The translations under genes were made by a program, and so were the position numbers. Source: Solimonas terrae (GTDB lineage Bacteria > Pseudomonadota > Gammaproteobacteria > Nevskiales > Nevskiaceae). Taken from it: a stretch of 64,000 nt of DNA. The DNA is taken from assembly GCF_011067135.1 (NCBI RefSeq), contig NZ_JAAMOW010000004.1, positions 310,001-374,000 of the forward strand, written 5' to 3'. Numbering within the stretch: the stretch's first letter is position 1; every line of letters starts with the position of its first letter. Below, one piece after another: positions 31,922 through 42,675 of the stretch. The notes beneath the pieces are model-generated. The model saw nothing but the letters and a program-made list of their open reading frames with translations, was not told the origin of the DNA and did not search any database.

Positions 31922-31954
31922 CGCGGCTACGATCATCGTAGCCGCGTTTTCTTT
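31922..31954 (+). terminator. Rho-independent terminator after histone-like gene
   Basis: An 11-bp perfect stem (31922-31932 with 31936-31946) and a 3-nt loop are followed by TTTTCTTT. Orientation fits the upstream plus-strand gene and separates it from yicC. Confidence 0.88.
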
Positions 31955-32007
31955 GCCCGCGATTCGCATCGTTGCTGCGGCTTCGACTGCCGGGCAGGCG
32001 TCACCGC

Positions 32008-32013
32008 TACAAT
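32008..32013 (+). promoter_or_regulatory. Candidate -10 box for yicC
   Basis: TACAAT followed by a CCCCGC stretch resembles the TACAATTCCGCG context seen at the nuo and cox promoters in this window. It lies 57 bp before the yicC ATG. A matching -35 is not convincing. Confidence 0.35.
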
Positions 32014-32070
32014 CCCCGCTTCCATATCTTGCGTCGCCGTCCGGTGACGCCGTCGGGGAGTCGGCACCAC

Positions 32071-32937
32071 ATGATTCGCAGCATGACGGGCTATGCCCGC
32101 GTCGAGGCTTCGTTCGCCTGGGGGCGCCTCAGCTGGGAGCTGCGCTCGGTCAACCACCGGTACTTCGACGTGAGCTTCAAGGTGCCGGAAGAGTTCCGCG
32201 GCCTCGAAGGCGAACTGCGTCAGGCGGCTGGCGGCAGGATCACGCGCGGCAAGGTCGAGTGCGGTCTGCGCTATGCGCGCGAGACGGTGGCCGGCGATAC
32301 GATCGCACTGGACCGCACGCGCCTCGCGCAAATCCGGGCAGCGCTCGATGCGATTGCCGAAGATCTCGGGGCAACGGCGGTGCCCGAGCCGATGCGCGTG
32401 CTCGGCTATCCCGGCGTCGTCAAGGAGGAGCAGGCCGACTTCGCGCCGCTGCTGACCGAAGCGCGGCGTCTGTTCAAGGCCGCGCTCGAGGACTTCACGG
32501 CCGCGCGCACGCGGGAAGGCGAGCGCCTGCTGCAGTTCATCAACGAGCGCTGCGACGCAATCGACGCACTGGTCGCGCAGGTGCGTGCGCGCCATCCGCT
32601 GGTGCGCGATCAGTGGCTGGCGCGGCTGCAGGCGCGCTGCGCCGAGCTTGGCGTGGAGATCGAGCCGCAGCGTCTGGCCCAGGAAGTCGCACTGACGGCG
32701 CAGCGACTCGATGTCGAAGAAGAGATGTCGCGCCTGCTCAGTCACCTCGAAGAAGTGCGGCAGTCGCTGCAGCGCGGCGAGTCGGTCGGCCGTCGTCTCG
32801 ACTTCCTGATGCAGGAACTCAATCGCGAGGCGAACACCCTGTCGTCGAAGTCGCAGGACGCCGAGATGACCCGCTGCGCGGTTGAGATGAAAGTCGCGAT
32901 CGAACAGATGCGCGAGCAGGTGCAGAACATCGAGTAG
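32071..32937 (+). CDS. yicC: YicC family endoribonuclease
   Basis: A 288-residue protein; E. coli YicC is an endoribonuclease implicated in small-RNA turnover. Conserved N-terminus MIRSMTGYARVEASF, LRSVNHRYFDVSFKVPEEFR and C-terminal MSRLLSHLEEVRQSLQRGESVGRRLDFLMQELNREANTLSSKS (quoted in parts: GRRLDFLMQELNREANTLSS) and CAVEMKVAIEQMREQVQNIE are clear. ATG 32071 fits the family start. In many proteobacteria yicC sits directly beside gmk; here 2.6 kb with two lipoprotein genes separates them. Confidence 0.95.
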   Translation: MIRSMTGYARVEASFAWGRLSWELRSVNHRYFDVSFKVPEEFRGLEGELRQAAGGRITRGKVECGLRYARETVAGDTIALDRTRLAQIRAALDAIAEDLGATAVPEPMRVLGYPGVVKEEQADFAPLLTEARRLFKAALEDFTAARTREGERLLQFINERCDAIDALVAQVRARHPLVRDQWLARLQARCAELGVEIEPQRLAQEVALTAQRLDVEEEMSRLLSHLEEVRQSLQRGESVGRRLDFLMQELNREANTLSSKSQDAEMTRCAVEMKVAIEQMREQVQNIE

Positions 32938-33061
32938 CGACCGGCGCCGGACGGCGCTGTGCCGAGCCGGCTGGTTCTCGCGGGCCGGCTGACGAGGCGA
33001 CGTCGCTTGATCCGGCCTGCAGCTGCACGCGCTCCGCCGTCAGGCGGCACGATGTAGCAGG

Positions 33062-33094
33062 TGTTCCGAATCGGCCGCCGTCCGCGCCGGAACA
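33062..33094. promoter_or_regulatory. Inverted repeat upstream of LVIVD lipoprotein gene
   Basis: TGTTCCG (33062-33068) and CGGAACA (33088-33094) form perfect 7-bp arms 19 nt apart in the 255-bp yicC/lipoprotein gap. It could be an operator for the two-gene cassette; no regulator is recognised. Confidence 0.35.
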
Positions 33095-33192
33095 TCGCTT
33101 CGTCGTGCCGATGCGATAAAGTGCATCGAGACAGTGCCGGCGACGACGACGCGTCGCGTACGGTGCCGCTGTCCGACTGGAGGGGAGAGTTC

Positions 33193-34743
33193 ATGTCGAC
33201 GTTCCGTTGCCGTGCCTTGTTGCTGGGCTTGCTGTTGCCGGTGCTCGCTGCCTGCGGCAGCAGCAGCGCGCCGACCGTGACCGGTTCATCCGAAGTGGCG
33301 ACGGCCGACTGCGGTCCGGGCTCGCAGCCCGAAACCGGATTGCAGGGTGAGGTGCCGCTCGCCGATCGGCAGAGCGGTCGCAATCTGCAGGGCTACAGCT
33401 GCAACATGAAACTGGTTGGCCAATACCAGGGGCCGGGCGCCAGCGTCGTCAGCCCGTCTTATGATCACTGTGCGTACATGTCGACCAGCGGCGCCTTGCT
33501 CGATCCGCTGCAGCTGGTCGAATCGTCGCCCGGCGTGGTCGTCGTCGATGCATCCGATCCGGCGCAGCCGCTGGCGTCGGCCAATCTCACCGGGCCGTCG
33601 ATGCTGATCGGCACCTGGGAGTCGCTCAAGGTCAGCGAACCGCGCAAGCTGCTCGGCGGTGTCGCGGTCGGTGGCCTGACCGGCGCGGGTTTCTTCGATG
33701 TCTACGATGTCTCCGATTGCGCACATCCGGTGCAGACCAATGCGATCGCCGGCACCAGTCTCGAACTGCCGGACAATGTCCTCGGTCACGAGGGCAACTG
33801 GTCGCCGGACGGCAAGACCTATTGGGCGACCGGCACCATCGCCGGCTCGATCACCGCGATCGATGTCAGCGATCCATCCGCGCCGAAGATCGTCTACACC
33901 GGGCTCGAAGGCTTCCCCGCCAATCACGGTGTCGAATTCAGTGCCGACGGCAATACCATGTACCTGGCGACCTGCTTCCCGGGCGGCGTGACGATTCTCG
34001 ATGTCAGCGACATCCAGAGCCGCAAGGCGGTACCGATGATCCGTCAGATCGGATCGCTGACCTGGAATCCCTTCAGCTGCGGACAACACGCGCTGCCCGT
34101 GACCTGGAACGGCAAGCCGTATCTGATCGCGCCGGACGAGTTCGACTCCGAGGGCATCCACATCATCGACATCGCGGATCCGAGTGATCCGAAGATCGTC
34201 AAGCAGATCCAGCTGCAGATCCAGCTCAAGGAAAATGCCGCGCTGCGCACTGCGGACACCGCCGGTGATGGTCTGTTCGGCTACGAGTCGCATTACTGCA
34301 CGGTCGACCGCAGTACCGATCCGCGGGCGCTGGCCTGCGGCTACTTCCAGTCCGGCATCCGCGTCTTCAATATCGTCGATCCGCAGAAGCCGCGCGAGAT
34401 CGCCTACTACAATCCGCCGGCGCAGACCGGCAAGGGGCTCAGCCTGCAGCACTCGCTGCATGCCTGGATCGGCGGTCTGCTGCCGCCGATCTCCGATCTC
34501 TACACCTCCGATTCCGGAGCCAGCGTCGGCACCGTCAGTATCGATGCGCGCTATGTCGGCAATTTCGTCGCAAGCCTGCCGAGCCTGCTCGCGGCCGCCG
34601 GCAGCGGTCCGGTCTCCGGCAATCTCAGCGCCGACTGGTGCAGCTCGCCGCCGCGCTTCGTCGGCGACCAGCTGTGGGTGACCTGCATGGACAACGGATT
34701 CATGGTCCTGCAATTCACCAACGGGGCGTACCCGATCCAGTGA
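33193..34743 (+). CDS. LVIVD-repeat beta-propeller lipoprotein
   Basis: A 516-residue predicted lipoprotein (signal MSTFRCRALLLGLLLPVLAA, lipid Cys21). At least six LVIVD-type blades are visible: VVVVDASDPAQP, DVYDVSDCAHP, TAIDVSDPSAP, TILDVSDIQSR, HIIDIADPSDP and RVFNIVDPQKP, giving a propeller likely exposed on the outer membrane. Ligand and function are unknown. ATG 33193 has AGGGGAG 6 nt upstream. Its TGA overlaps the GTG of the DUF305 gene, so the two are coupled. Cysteines (e.g. SDCAHP, SCGQHA, HYCTV) suggest disulfides. Confidence 0.85.
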   Translation: MSTFRCRALLLGLLLPVLAACGSSSAPTVTGSSEVATADCGPGSQPETGLQGEVPLADRQSGRNLQGYSCNMKLVGQYQGPGASVVSPSYDHCAYMSTSGALLDPLQLVESSPGVVVVDASDPAQPLASANLTGPSMLIGTWESLKVSEPRKLLGGVAVGGLTGAGFFDVYDVSDCAHPVQTNAIAGTSLELPDNVLGHEGNWSPDGKTYWATGTIAGSITAIDVSDPSAPKIVYTGLEGFPANHGVEFSADGNTMYLATCFPGGVTILDVSDIQSRKAVPMIRQIGSLTWNPFSCGQHALPVTWNGKPYLIAPDEFDSEGIHIIDIADPSDPKIVKQIQLQIQLKENAALRTADTAGDGLFGYESHYCTVDRSTDPRALACGYFQSGIRVFNIVDPQKPREIAYYNPPAQTGKGLSLQHSLHAWIGGLLPPISDLYTSDSGASVGTVSIDARYVGNFVASLPSLLAAAGSGPVSGNLSADWCSSPPRFVGDQLWVTCMDNGFMVLQFTNGAYPIQ

Positions 34744-35378
34744 GCGGCGCGCGCATCGCCGGCGTCGCTGCGCTGCTGCTCGCCGGATTCGTCCTGTTCG
34801 CCGGCGGCTGTCGCTACGGCGAGCGCGTCGCGGCGGCGCAGGTGTCGGCGCCGGGGCCGGTCGACATCGGCTTTGCGCAGTTCATGCGCAGCCATCACGA
34901 CCAGGCCGTGGTGATGACGCGGATCCTGCTTGGACACGGCAGCACCAGGCTGGACGCACTGGCGCGCTCGATCCAGGCGGCGCAGCTGATCGAGATCGGC
35001 GAAATGAAAGGCTGGCTGCTGTTGTGGGGGAAGCCCGTGTTGCCGGCCACCACCAGCATGGACTGGATGCTGTTCGGTCACACCGCGCCGGACGCCGCGC
35101 TGGCGCGTTATCTCAGTGACTGCCGATCGTCGCCGGGCGGCATGCCGGGGCTGGCGAGCAGTGCGGAACTCGATACGCTGCGCGGACTCGACGGCGAGGC
35201 GCGCGATCAGCTGTTCCTGCAACTGATGATCCGCCACCACCAGGGCGGGCTGCCGATGGCACATTTCGCGGCGCGCAACGCGGAGACGGCGACAGTGCGC
35301 ACGCTGGCCGCCGAGATCGAAGTGCAGCAGACGCAGGAGATCGCGGCGATGGCGGTTCTGCTGGCACGCGGCTCGTAG
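34740..35378 (+). CDS. DUF305 (ferritin-like four-helix) lipoprotein
   Basis: A 212-residue protein starting at GTG 34740 in a GTGA overlap. The N-terminus is a signal with lipobox-like AGGC (Cys24). Two DUF305 halves carry FMRSHHDQAVVMTR ... QLIEIGEMKGWL and MIRHHQGGLPMAHFAARNAE ... QQTQEIAAMAVLL, the His/Met-rich helices typical of this family, some members of which are linked to copper. Metal binding is inferred from the pattern. Forms an operon with the LVIVD lipoprotein; gmk begins 165 bp later. Confidence 0.85.
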   Translation: MSGARIAGVAALLLAGFVLFAGGCRYGERVAAAQVSAPGPVDIGFAQFMRSHHDQAVVMTRILLGHGSTRLDALARSIQAAQLIEIGEMKGWLLLWGKPVLPATTSMDWMLFGHTAPDAALARYLSDCRSSPGGMPGLASSAELDTLRGLDGEARDQLFLQLMIRHHQGGLPMAHFAARNAETATVRTLAAEIEVQQTQEIAAMAVLLARGS

Positions 35379-35461
35379 CGCGAGGACCTTGCGGCGGGGC
35401 CGATCGGCCGGCGACGTGACGGCGCGACGAGTTGCCGGGCGGTCGCCGCGGGGCGCGATGA

Positions 35462-35467
35462 TATAGT
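35462..35467 (+). promoter_or_regulatory. Candidate -10 box for gmk
   Basis: TATAGT (5 of 6 to consensus) lies 76 bp before the gmk ATG in the 165-bp gap after DUF305. No -35 element at proper spacing was found (TTGCCG at 35432 is 24 bp away). Confidence 0.35.
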
Positions 35468-35543
35468 GACGAGGAAGCATCCGATGACGACAACGCTCGT
35501 CTCGCAGCCGCAAGAAACCCCGGATGAATGACGGAAAGCGCGC

Positions 35544-36182
35544 ATGAGTCAAGGCAGTCTGTTCATCGTTTCCGCACCGAGCGGCGGCGGCAAGACCAGC
35601 CTGACGCGTGCCTTGGTGCCGGCGCTTGCCGCGCACGGCGTGACGGCGACGATCTCGATCTCGTTCACCACCCGCGCGCCGCGGCCCGGTGAAGTCGAGG
35701 GCACGCACTATCACTTCATCGACGAAGCCGGATTCGTCGACAAGATCGGGCGCGGCGATTTTCTCGAACATGCCGAGGTGTTCGGCCGTCGCTACGGCAC
35801 CGGCCTGTCGGAAACCCGCGCCCTGCTGGATGCCGGCCACGACGTCATTCTCGATATCGACTGGCAGGGCGCGCGTCAGGTCAAGCGCGAATGGCCGCAG
35901 GCGATCGGCATCTTCATCCTGCCGCCCTCGGTCGACGAGCTCGAACGGCGTCTGCGCTCGCGCAGTCAGGACAGTGATGCGGTGATTGCCGCGCGCATGG
36001 ACGAGGCGCATCAGGAGATCGCCCACCACGCCGAATACGACTATCTGATCGTCAACGAACGCTTCGAGCAGGCGCTGATCGAGATGACCGCCATTTTCCT
36101 GGAGCCGCGCCTGCGCAGCCAGCGCCAGCTCGCGACGCATGCCGGCCTGATCGGCCAGTTGCTGGCGCCGGCTGCTGGCTAA
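35544..36182 (+). CDS. gmk: Guanylate kinase
   Basis: Phosphorylates GMP to GDP with ATP. The 212-residue protein has the P-loop SAPSGGGKTS (10-19), the GMP-binding block FTTRAPRPGEVEGTHYHF, and ILDIDWQGARQVK. ATG 35544 follows GGAAAG. Length is normal. rpoZ starts 57 bp after its stop with a TATCAT -10-like element between them. Confidence 0.97.
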   Translation: MSQGSLFIVSAPSGGGKTSLTRALVPALAAHGVTATISISFTTRAPRPGEVEGTHYHFIDEAGFVDKIGRGDFLEHAEVFGRRYGTGLSETRALLDAGHDVILDIDWQGARQVKREWPQAIGIFILPPSVDELERRLRSRSQDSDAVIAARMDEAHQEIAHHAEYDYLIVNERFEQALIEMTAIFLEPRLRSQRQLATHAGLIGQLLAPAAG

Positions 36183-36239
36183 AGACTGCCCGCTCCGGTA
36201 TCATCCGCGGCCCTCAAAGTTTGTCCGCAGGTAGCAGCC

Positions 36240-36503
36240 ATGGCACGTGTCACCGTTGAAGATTGCCTGAACCAGATCCCGAACCAGTTCGAACTGACGC
36301 TGGTCGCCTCCAAGCGTGCCCGCCAGCTCGCGCGTGGCTCGGAAGCCAAGCTGCCGTGGGGCAATCACAAGTCGACCGTGCTGTCGCTGCGCGAAATCGC
36401 CGAGGGCTTCACCGACCGCAGCGTGCTCGATGAAGTCGATCTGCCGGCGATCTCGCAGCCGAAGATGGAGCTTGAAGCGCTCGATCCGTCGTTCGACGCC
36501 TGA
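36240..36503 (+). CDS. rpoZ: RNA polymerase omega subunit
   Basis: An 87-residue small subunit that helps assemble RNA polymerase and, with beta', forms one ppGpp site. Conserved MARVTVEDCLNQIPNQFELTLVASKRARQL is intact (parts: VTVEDCLNQIPN and LVASKRARQL). Followed by an intrinsic terminator 17 bp after the stop, and then by 0.4 kb of non-coding DNA before spoT, so the common rpoZ-spoT co-transcription is probably reduced here. Confidence 0.97.
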   Translation: MARVTVEDCLNQIPNQFELTLVASKRARQLARGSEAKLPWGNHKSTVLSLREIAEGFTDRSVLDEVDLPAISQPKMELEALDPSFDA

Positions 36504-36520
36504 GTCGTTCGCGCTGCACC

Positions 36521-36547
36521 GAAAGGCCCGCCATGTGCGGGCTTTTT
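36521..36547 (+). terminator. Rho-independent terminator after rpoZ
   Basis: Arms 36521-36530 and 36536-36545 pair over 10 bp with one G-U, loop CATGT, ending in TTTTT (36542-36546). Orientation suits rpoZ. Confidence 0.8.
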
Positions 36548-36884
36548 GCGTTGTGGGCAGTCGGGTGCAGAGGGTTGATGGTGGCCCGGGGTTGTTCCTT
36601 TCCGGCCTTTTGTTCCGCGCTGCGGCGCAGCTCGCTTCTCTTTGCTTGTCCAGAGAGAAGCAACCAGGAGAAAAGGACACCCCCGACTCGTGCGCCGACA
36701 CCCGCGGCGTCGGTGCACGACGGTTCGACTGTGCTCGGGGCCCGCGCCGACGCGACATTCCTGGCGTGGCTGAACCGCCTGCGCCTCTGGGGGCAACCGC
36801 AATCGCAACCGTTCCCTCTCCCGCTTGCGGGCGAGGGTGGCGCGCAGCGCCGTGCCGTTGCCGTTCGCTCGCGGATCGCCGAAC
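36548..36884. repeat. Non-coding hairpin-rich element between rpoZ and spoT
   Basis: No gene is seen in this stretch. It holds three inverted repeats: GCTTCTCT/AGAGAAGC (36634-36641/36654-36661), a 10-bp pair with one mismatch (36690-36699/36709-36718), and an 11-position pair with one mismatch around TT (36814-36824/36827-36837). The segment around 36634-36685 resembles wording I associate with interspersed intergenic repeats in other proteobacteria; a search is required to confirm that. Confidence 0.45.
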
Positions 36885-36915
36885 TTGCGCGCCGTCTGGC
36901 GCGGCTCCATATATA
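36885..36915 (+). promoter_or_regulatory. Candidate promoter of spoT, nearly leaderless
   Basis: TTGCGC (36885-36890) and TATATA (36910-36915) are 19 bp apart. The AT-rich ATATATATT directly precedes the spoT ATG at 36924, so the transcript would have almost no leader, and no Shine-Dalgarno is present. Confidence 0.35.
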
Positions 36916-36923
36916 TTGACGTC

Positions 36924-39083
36924 ATGGAGCTTTCCGTCATTCAGCGGCTGGGCAATGCGCTGCGCACGCAGCGCGCCGAACGCGAGTTCGGCATGGAGGC
37001 GCTTGCCCGCATGCTGGAAGGCTATCTGCCGGAGGAGCAGATCGCGCAGGTACGGCGCGCGGCGGCGTTCGCGAAGAACGTGCATGACGGCCAGCGTCGC
37101 CAGTCCGGCGAGCCTTATGTCTATCACCCGCTGGCCGTCGCGCGCATCCTCGCCGAGATGCGGCTCGATCACACGACGCTGATCGCGGCGATCCTGCACG
37201 ACGTCATCGAGGACACCGGCATCTCGCGCGACCAGATCGCGACCGAGTTCGGGGCCGACGTCGCGGCACTGGTCGACGGCGTCAGCAAGATTGCCAAGAT
37301 CGAAGGGCGGACGCGCGCGGAGATGCAGGCGGAGAGCTTCCGCAAGCTGCTGCTGGCGATGACCCACGATCTGCGCGTGATCCTCGTCAAGCTCGCCGAT
37401 CGCCTGCACAACATGCGCACGCTCGGACACACGACGACCGACAAGCGGCGGCGGATCGCGCGCGAGACGCTCGACATCTACGCCCCGATCGCGCAGCGGC
37501 TCGGCATCTATTTCATTCGCACCGAACTCGAGGATCTCGCGTTCGCCAACCTCTACCCGCGCCGCTACGCGGTGATGGTGCAGTCGGTGAAGTCGCAGCT
37601 CGGCGACACGCGCAAGCTGATCCGCGAGGTCGAACAGAAGCTGTCGACCACGTTGCGCGAGGAAGGCATCGGCGCCAGCGTCGTCGGCCGCGAGAAGAAC
37701 GTCTACGGCATCTATCAGAAGATGCGCCGCAAGAAGCTCAAGCTGCTGAAGGTCACCGATCTGCTCGGGTTTCGCGTGATCGTCAACAAGGTCGACGATG
37801 CCTATCGCGCGCTCGGCGTCGCGCACCACGTCTACAAGCCGGTCCCCGGCGAATTCGACGATTACATCGCCAATCAGAAATCGAACGGCTACCAGTCGCT
37901 GCATACGTCCTGCGTCGGTCCCGGCGGCCTCAAGATCGAAATCCAGATCCGCACGCGCGACATGCATCATGTCGCCGAGAGCGGCATCGCGGCGCATTGG
38001 CAGTACAAGCTCGGCGAGCGCGACAGCCAGTCGGCGCCACAGGTGCGCGCGCGCGAATGGGTGTCCGGCCTGCTCGACGAGTTCGGCGCGACCAGCGCGA
38101 TGGACTTCGTCGACAACGTCAAGGTCGACCTGTTCCCGGACGAGGTCTATGTGTTCACGCCGCGCGGCGAAATCCGGCGCCTGCAGCGTGGCGCGACGCC
38201 AGTCGATTTCGCGTACGCGGTGCACTCGGAGCTGGGCGACCATTGCGTTGCGGCGCGCCTCGACGGTCAGCTCGAACCGCTCAACACGCACCTGCGCAAC
38301 GGCCAGACGGTCGAAGTGATCACGTCCAAGCACGCGCGCCCGAACGCTGCCTGGCTGAACTTCGTCAAGACCGCGAAGGCGCGAGCCGCCGTGCGCGGCT
38401 ATCTGCGCACGCAGCGCGAAGACGAAGCAGTGCGACTCGGCAAGCGTCTGCTCGAGATCGCGATGCGCGAGCTTGGCGTGCCTTCTTCGGCCTTGAAGGA
38501 CGACGAGCGCCTGCAGCCGGTGCTGGCGGCGCATCAGTTCCGAGACGTCGAGGAACTGTACGCGGCGATCGGCGTCGGCGAACGCCTGGCGGCGCTGGTC
38601 GCGCGGCACTTCCTGCCGGAAGGTGAGGCGGCCGGAATTGCCGGCGGTGTGGCGCCGCTGGCGATCGAAGGCACGGAAGGCCTGGTACTCGACTACGCGC
38701 GCTGCTGTCACCCCTTGCCGGGCGACGAGATCCGTGGGCACATCAGTACCGGCCGCGGCATCGTCGTTCACCGGCTTGACTGCAAGCACGCCAAGGCGCG
38801 CCCGCAGGACTGGGTGCCACTCGCCTGGTCGGACAGCGTGCAGGGCGATTTCCTGACCGAGATCCGCATGAAGACCGTGCGCAAGCGCGGCATGCTGGCC
38901 AAGATCACGGCCGAGATTGCCGCCGCCGAATCGTCGATCGAGAACGTGCAGATGCCGGATCGCGCCGGCAGCGAGGCGATCGAAATGCGCTTTGTCATCA
39001 CCGTGCGTAGCCGTGTCCACCTGGCGCGCGTGCTGCGGCGGTTGCGGCGGATAGACGGTGTCGAGCGCGTGATTCGCGCGTAG
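36924..39083 (+). CDS. spoT: Bifunctional (p)ppGpp synthetase/hydrolase
   Basis: A 719-residue RelA/SpoT homologue. The HD hydrolase domain is intact ([10 protein letters not shown] with His92, Asp93, Glu96, Asp97; [12 protein letters not shown]). The synthetase domain follows ([33 protein letters not shown] in parts: [50 protein letters not shown]), then TGS ([10 protein letters not shown], about 405-465), a CC/zinc-finger-type segment with [11 protein letters not shown], and a C-terminal ACT domain (about 645-719). Balanced ppGpp synthesis and hydrolysis is expected. The adjoining opposite-strand open frame is an artefact. Confidence 0.97.
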   Translation: MELSVIQRLGNALRTQRAEREFGMEALARMLEGYLPEEQIAQVRRAAAFAKNVHDGQRRQSGEPYVYHPLAVARILAEMRLDHTTLIAAILHDVIEDTGISRDQIATEFGADVAALVDGVSKIAKIEGRTRAEMQAESFRKLLLAMTHDLRVILVKLADRLHNMRTLGHTTTDKRRRIARETLDIYAPIAQRLGIYFIRTELEDLAFANLYPRRYAVMVQSVKSQLGDTRKLIREVEQKLSTTLREEGIGASVVGREKNVYGIYQKMRRKKLKLLKVTDLLGFRVIVNKVDDAYRALGVAHHVYKPVPGEFDDYIANQKSNGYQSLHTSCVGPGGLKIEIQIRTRDMHHVAESGIAAHWQYKLGERDSQSAPQVRAREWVSGLLDEFGATSAMDFVDNVKVDLFPDEVYVFTPRGEIRRLQRGATPVDFAYAVHSELGDHCVAARLDGQLEPLNTHLRNGQTVEVITSKHARPNAAWLNFVKTAKARAAVRGYLRTQREDEAVRLGKRLLEIAMRELGVPSSALKDDERLQPVLAAHQFRDVEELYAAIGVGERLAALVARHFLPEGEAAGIAGGVAPLAIEGTEGLVLDYARCCHPLPGDEIRGHISTGRGIVVHRLDCKHAKARPQDWVPLAWSDSVQGDFLTEIRMKTVRKRGMLAKITAEIAAAESSIENVQMPDRAGSEAIEMRFVITVRSRVHLARVLRRLRRIDGVERVIRA

Positions 39084-39098
39084 GTTTTCGATTCGCCC

Positions 39099-39190
39099 GC
39101 TGCGCGCGCCGATCCCACGCCGGCCGTGCTCCCCGTGCTTGAACACAGCTGCGCGCGGCAGGCGCGACCTCGGTGCTGTTCGCGACGCCG
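39099..39190. repeat. Dispersed intergenic repeat, copy B
   Basis: Counterpart of 27188-27279: same length (92 bp), same orientation, about 73% identical by hand alignment. It begins 16 bp after the spoT stop, just as copy A begins 15 bp after the dps stop. Confidence 0.6.
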
Positions 39191-39202
39191 ACTCGCTGCG
39201 CT

Positions 39203-39223
39203 CGACGTCAGACGTCGTGTTTT
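39203..39223 (+). terminator. Terminator-like hairpin after spoT
   Basis: CGACGT (39203-39208) and ACGTCG (39212-39217) form a 6-bp stem with a CAG loop, then TGTTTTT. Short stem but good T-run; probably ends spoT transcripts before ridA. Confidence 0.5.
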
Positions 39224-39285
39224 TCACTTGGCGGCGGCAGCTGCTTCGTCGACAATCGCGCGACTTCATCCGAACGAGAGATTGC

Positions 39286-39669
39286 ATGGCACGACAGATC
39301 ATTCAGACCGACGATGCGCCGGCGGCGATCGGCACCTATTCGCAGGCGGTGCGCTGTGGCAACACGGTGTATCTGTCGGGGCAGATTCCGCTCGATCCGA
39401 AGACGATGCAGATGAACAATGCGAGCTTCGAGGACGAGGTACACCAGGTGTTCAAGAACCTCGCGGCAGTGGCCAAGGCTGCCGACGCGACGCTTGCCGA
39501 TGTCGCCAAGCTCAACATCTTTCTGACCGACCTTGCGCACTTCGCGACGGTCAACGAAATCATGGCGCAATACTTCCAGGCGCCGTTTCCGGCGCGGGCC
39601 GCGGTCGGTGTCGCGCAGTTGCCCAAGGGTGCGCGCGTCGAGGCTGACGCCATCATCGTCAACGACTGA
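39286..39669 (+). CDS. ridA: RidA family reactive intermediate deaminase
   Basis: A 127-residue trimeric enzyme hydrolysing 2-aminoacrylate and related enamines/imines from PLP enzymes. The active-site arginine Arg104 ([21 protein letters not shown]) and Glu119 are present, as are [18 protein letters not shown] and [15 protein letters not shown] 39286 fits the family start, with a GAGAG-type ribosome site. recG follows 7 bp after the stop, so it likely shares a transcript. Confidence 0.95.
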   Translation: MARQIIQTDDAPAAIGTYSQAVRCGNTVYLSGQIPLDPKTMQMNNASFEDEVHQVFKNLAAVAKAADATLADVAKLNIFLTDLAHFATVNEIMAQYFQAPFPARAAVGVAQLPKGARVEADAIIVND

Positions 39670-39676
39670 AGATTTC

Positions 39677-41770
<2,094 letters not shown>

Positions 41771-41782
41771 GCTGGGCGCCGC

Positions 41783-42661
41783 ATGACGATCCCGATCATC
41801 AAGGCGAAGCTGCGGGACTACTGGCGCCTGACGCGCATGGATCGGCCGATCGGCATCTACCTGCTGCTGTGGCCGACATTGTGGGCTCTGTGGTTTGCGG
41901 CCGATGGCGTGCCGCCGCTGCATGTGCTGCTGGTGTTCGTGCTCGGCACGGTGCTGATGCGGGCCGGCGGCTGTGCCATCAATGATTACGCGGATCGCGA
42001 CTTCGACCCGCATGTCGCGCGCACGCGCGATCGACCGGTCGCTGCCGGTCTCGTCAGCGGGCGCGAGGCGCTGGCGATCTTCGTGATCCTGTCGCTCATC
42101 GCGCTGGCCCTGCTGTTGTCGCTGCGCAGCATCGCCGCACTGTGGCTGTCGCTGCCGGCGGTCGTGCTGGCCGCCACCTATCCGTTTGCCAAGCGCGTGC
42201 TGGCCATTCCGCAGGCCATCCTCGGACTCGCGTTCTCGGCCGGGATTCCGATGGCGTTCGCCGCCGTACGCGGCGCGGTCGACTGGCCTCTGGCGACGGC
42301 CTTGATCGCCGCGAACCTGTGCTGGGTCATTGCCTACGATACCTACTATGCAATGGCCGACCGCGACGACGATCTGCGTATCGGAGTGAAGTCGTCGGCG
42401 ATCCTGTTCAGTCGACGCGACCGGCTGATCACGGCGCTGCTGCAAGTCCTGTCCCTGCTGCTGCTGTTCGGCATCGGCCTGCACGCGCGGCGAGGCCTGC
42501 CCTATGACGCCGGTATCGCCGTGGCCGCCGGCTGTGCGATTTACGAGCAGTGGCTGATTCGCGGGCGCGATCCCGCAGCGAGCTTTCGCGCCTTCCTGCA
42601 CAGTCACTACGTCGGGCTCGCGGTGCTGATCGGTCTGGTGCTCGACGGCGCGCTGTCGTAG
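41783..42661 (+). CDS. ubiA: 4-hydroxybenzoate polyprenyltransferase
   Basis: Integral-membrane prenyltransferase of ubiquinone synthesis, 292 residues with about eight or nine helices. The two aspartate-rich motifs are NDYADRDFD (67-75) and DTYYAMADRDDD (about 191-202); ARTRDRPVAAG follows the first. The usual ubiC partner is not next to it. Convergent with comF 14 bp away. Its product supports both complex I and the oxidase genes in this window. Confidence 0.96.
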   Translation: MTIPIIKAKLRDYWRLTRMDRPIGIYLLLWPTLWALWFAADGVPPLHVLLVFVLGTVLMRAGGCAINDYADRDFDPHVARTRDRPVAAGLVSGREALAIFVILSLIALALLLSLRSIAALWLSLPAVVLAATYPFAKRVLAIPQAILGLAFSAGIPMAFAAVRGAVDWPLATALIAANLCWVIAYDTYYAMADRDDDLRIGVKSSAILFSRRDRLITALLQVLSLLLLFGIGLHARRGLPYDAGIAVAAGCAIYEQWLIRGRDPAASFRAFLHSHYVGLAVLIGLVLDGALS

Positions 42662-42675
42662 GCCCGCGGTGTCAC

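Noticed and set aside
36201-39302. A 1033-codon open frame on the minus strand opposite rpoZ and spoT
   Set aside because: Spans two real genes, a terminator and an intergenic region; no domain is visible. Product of third-position GC bias.
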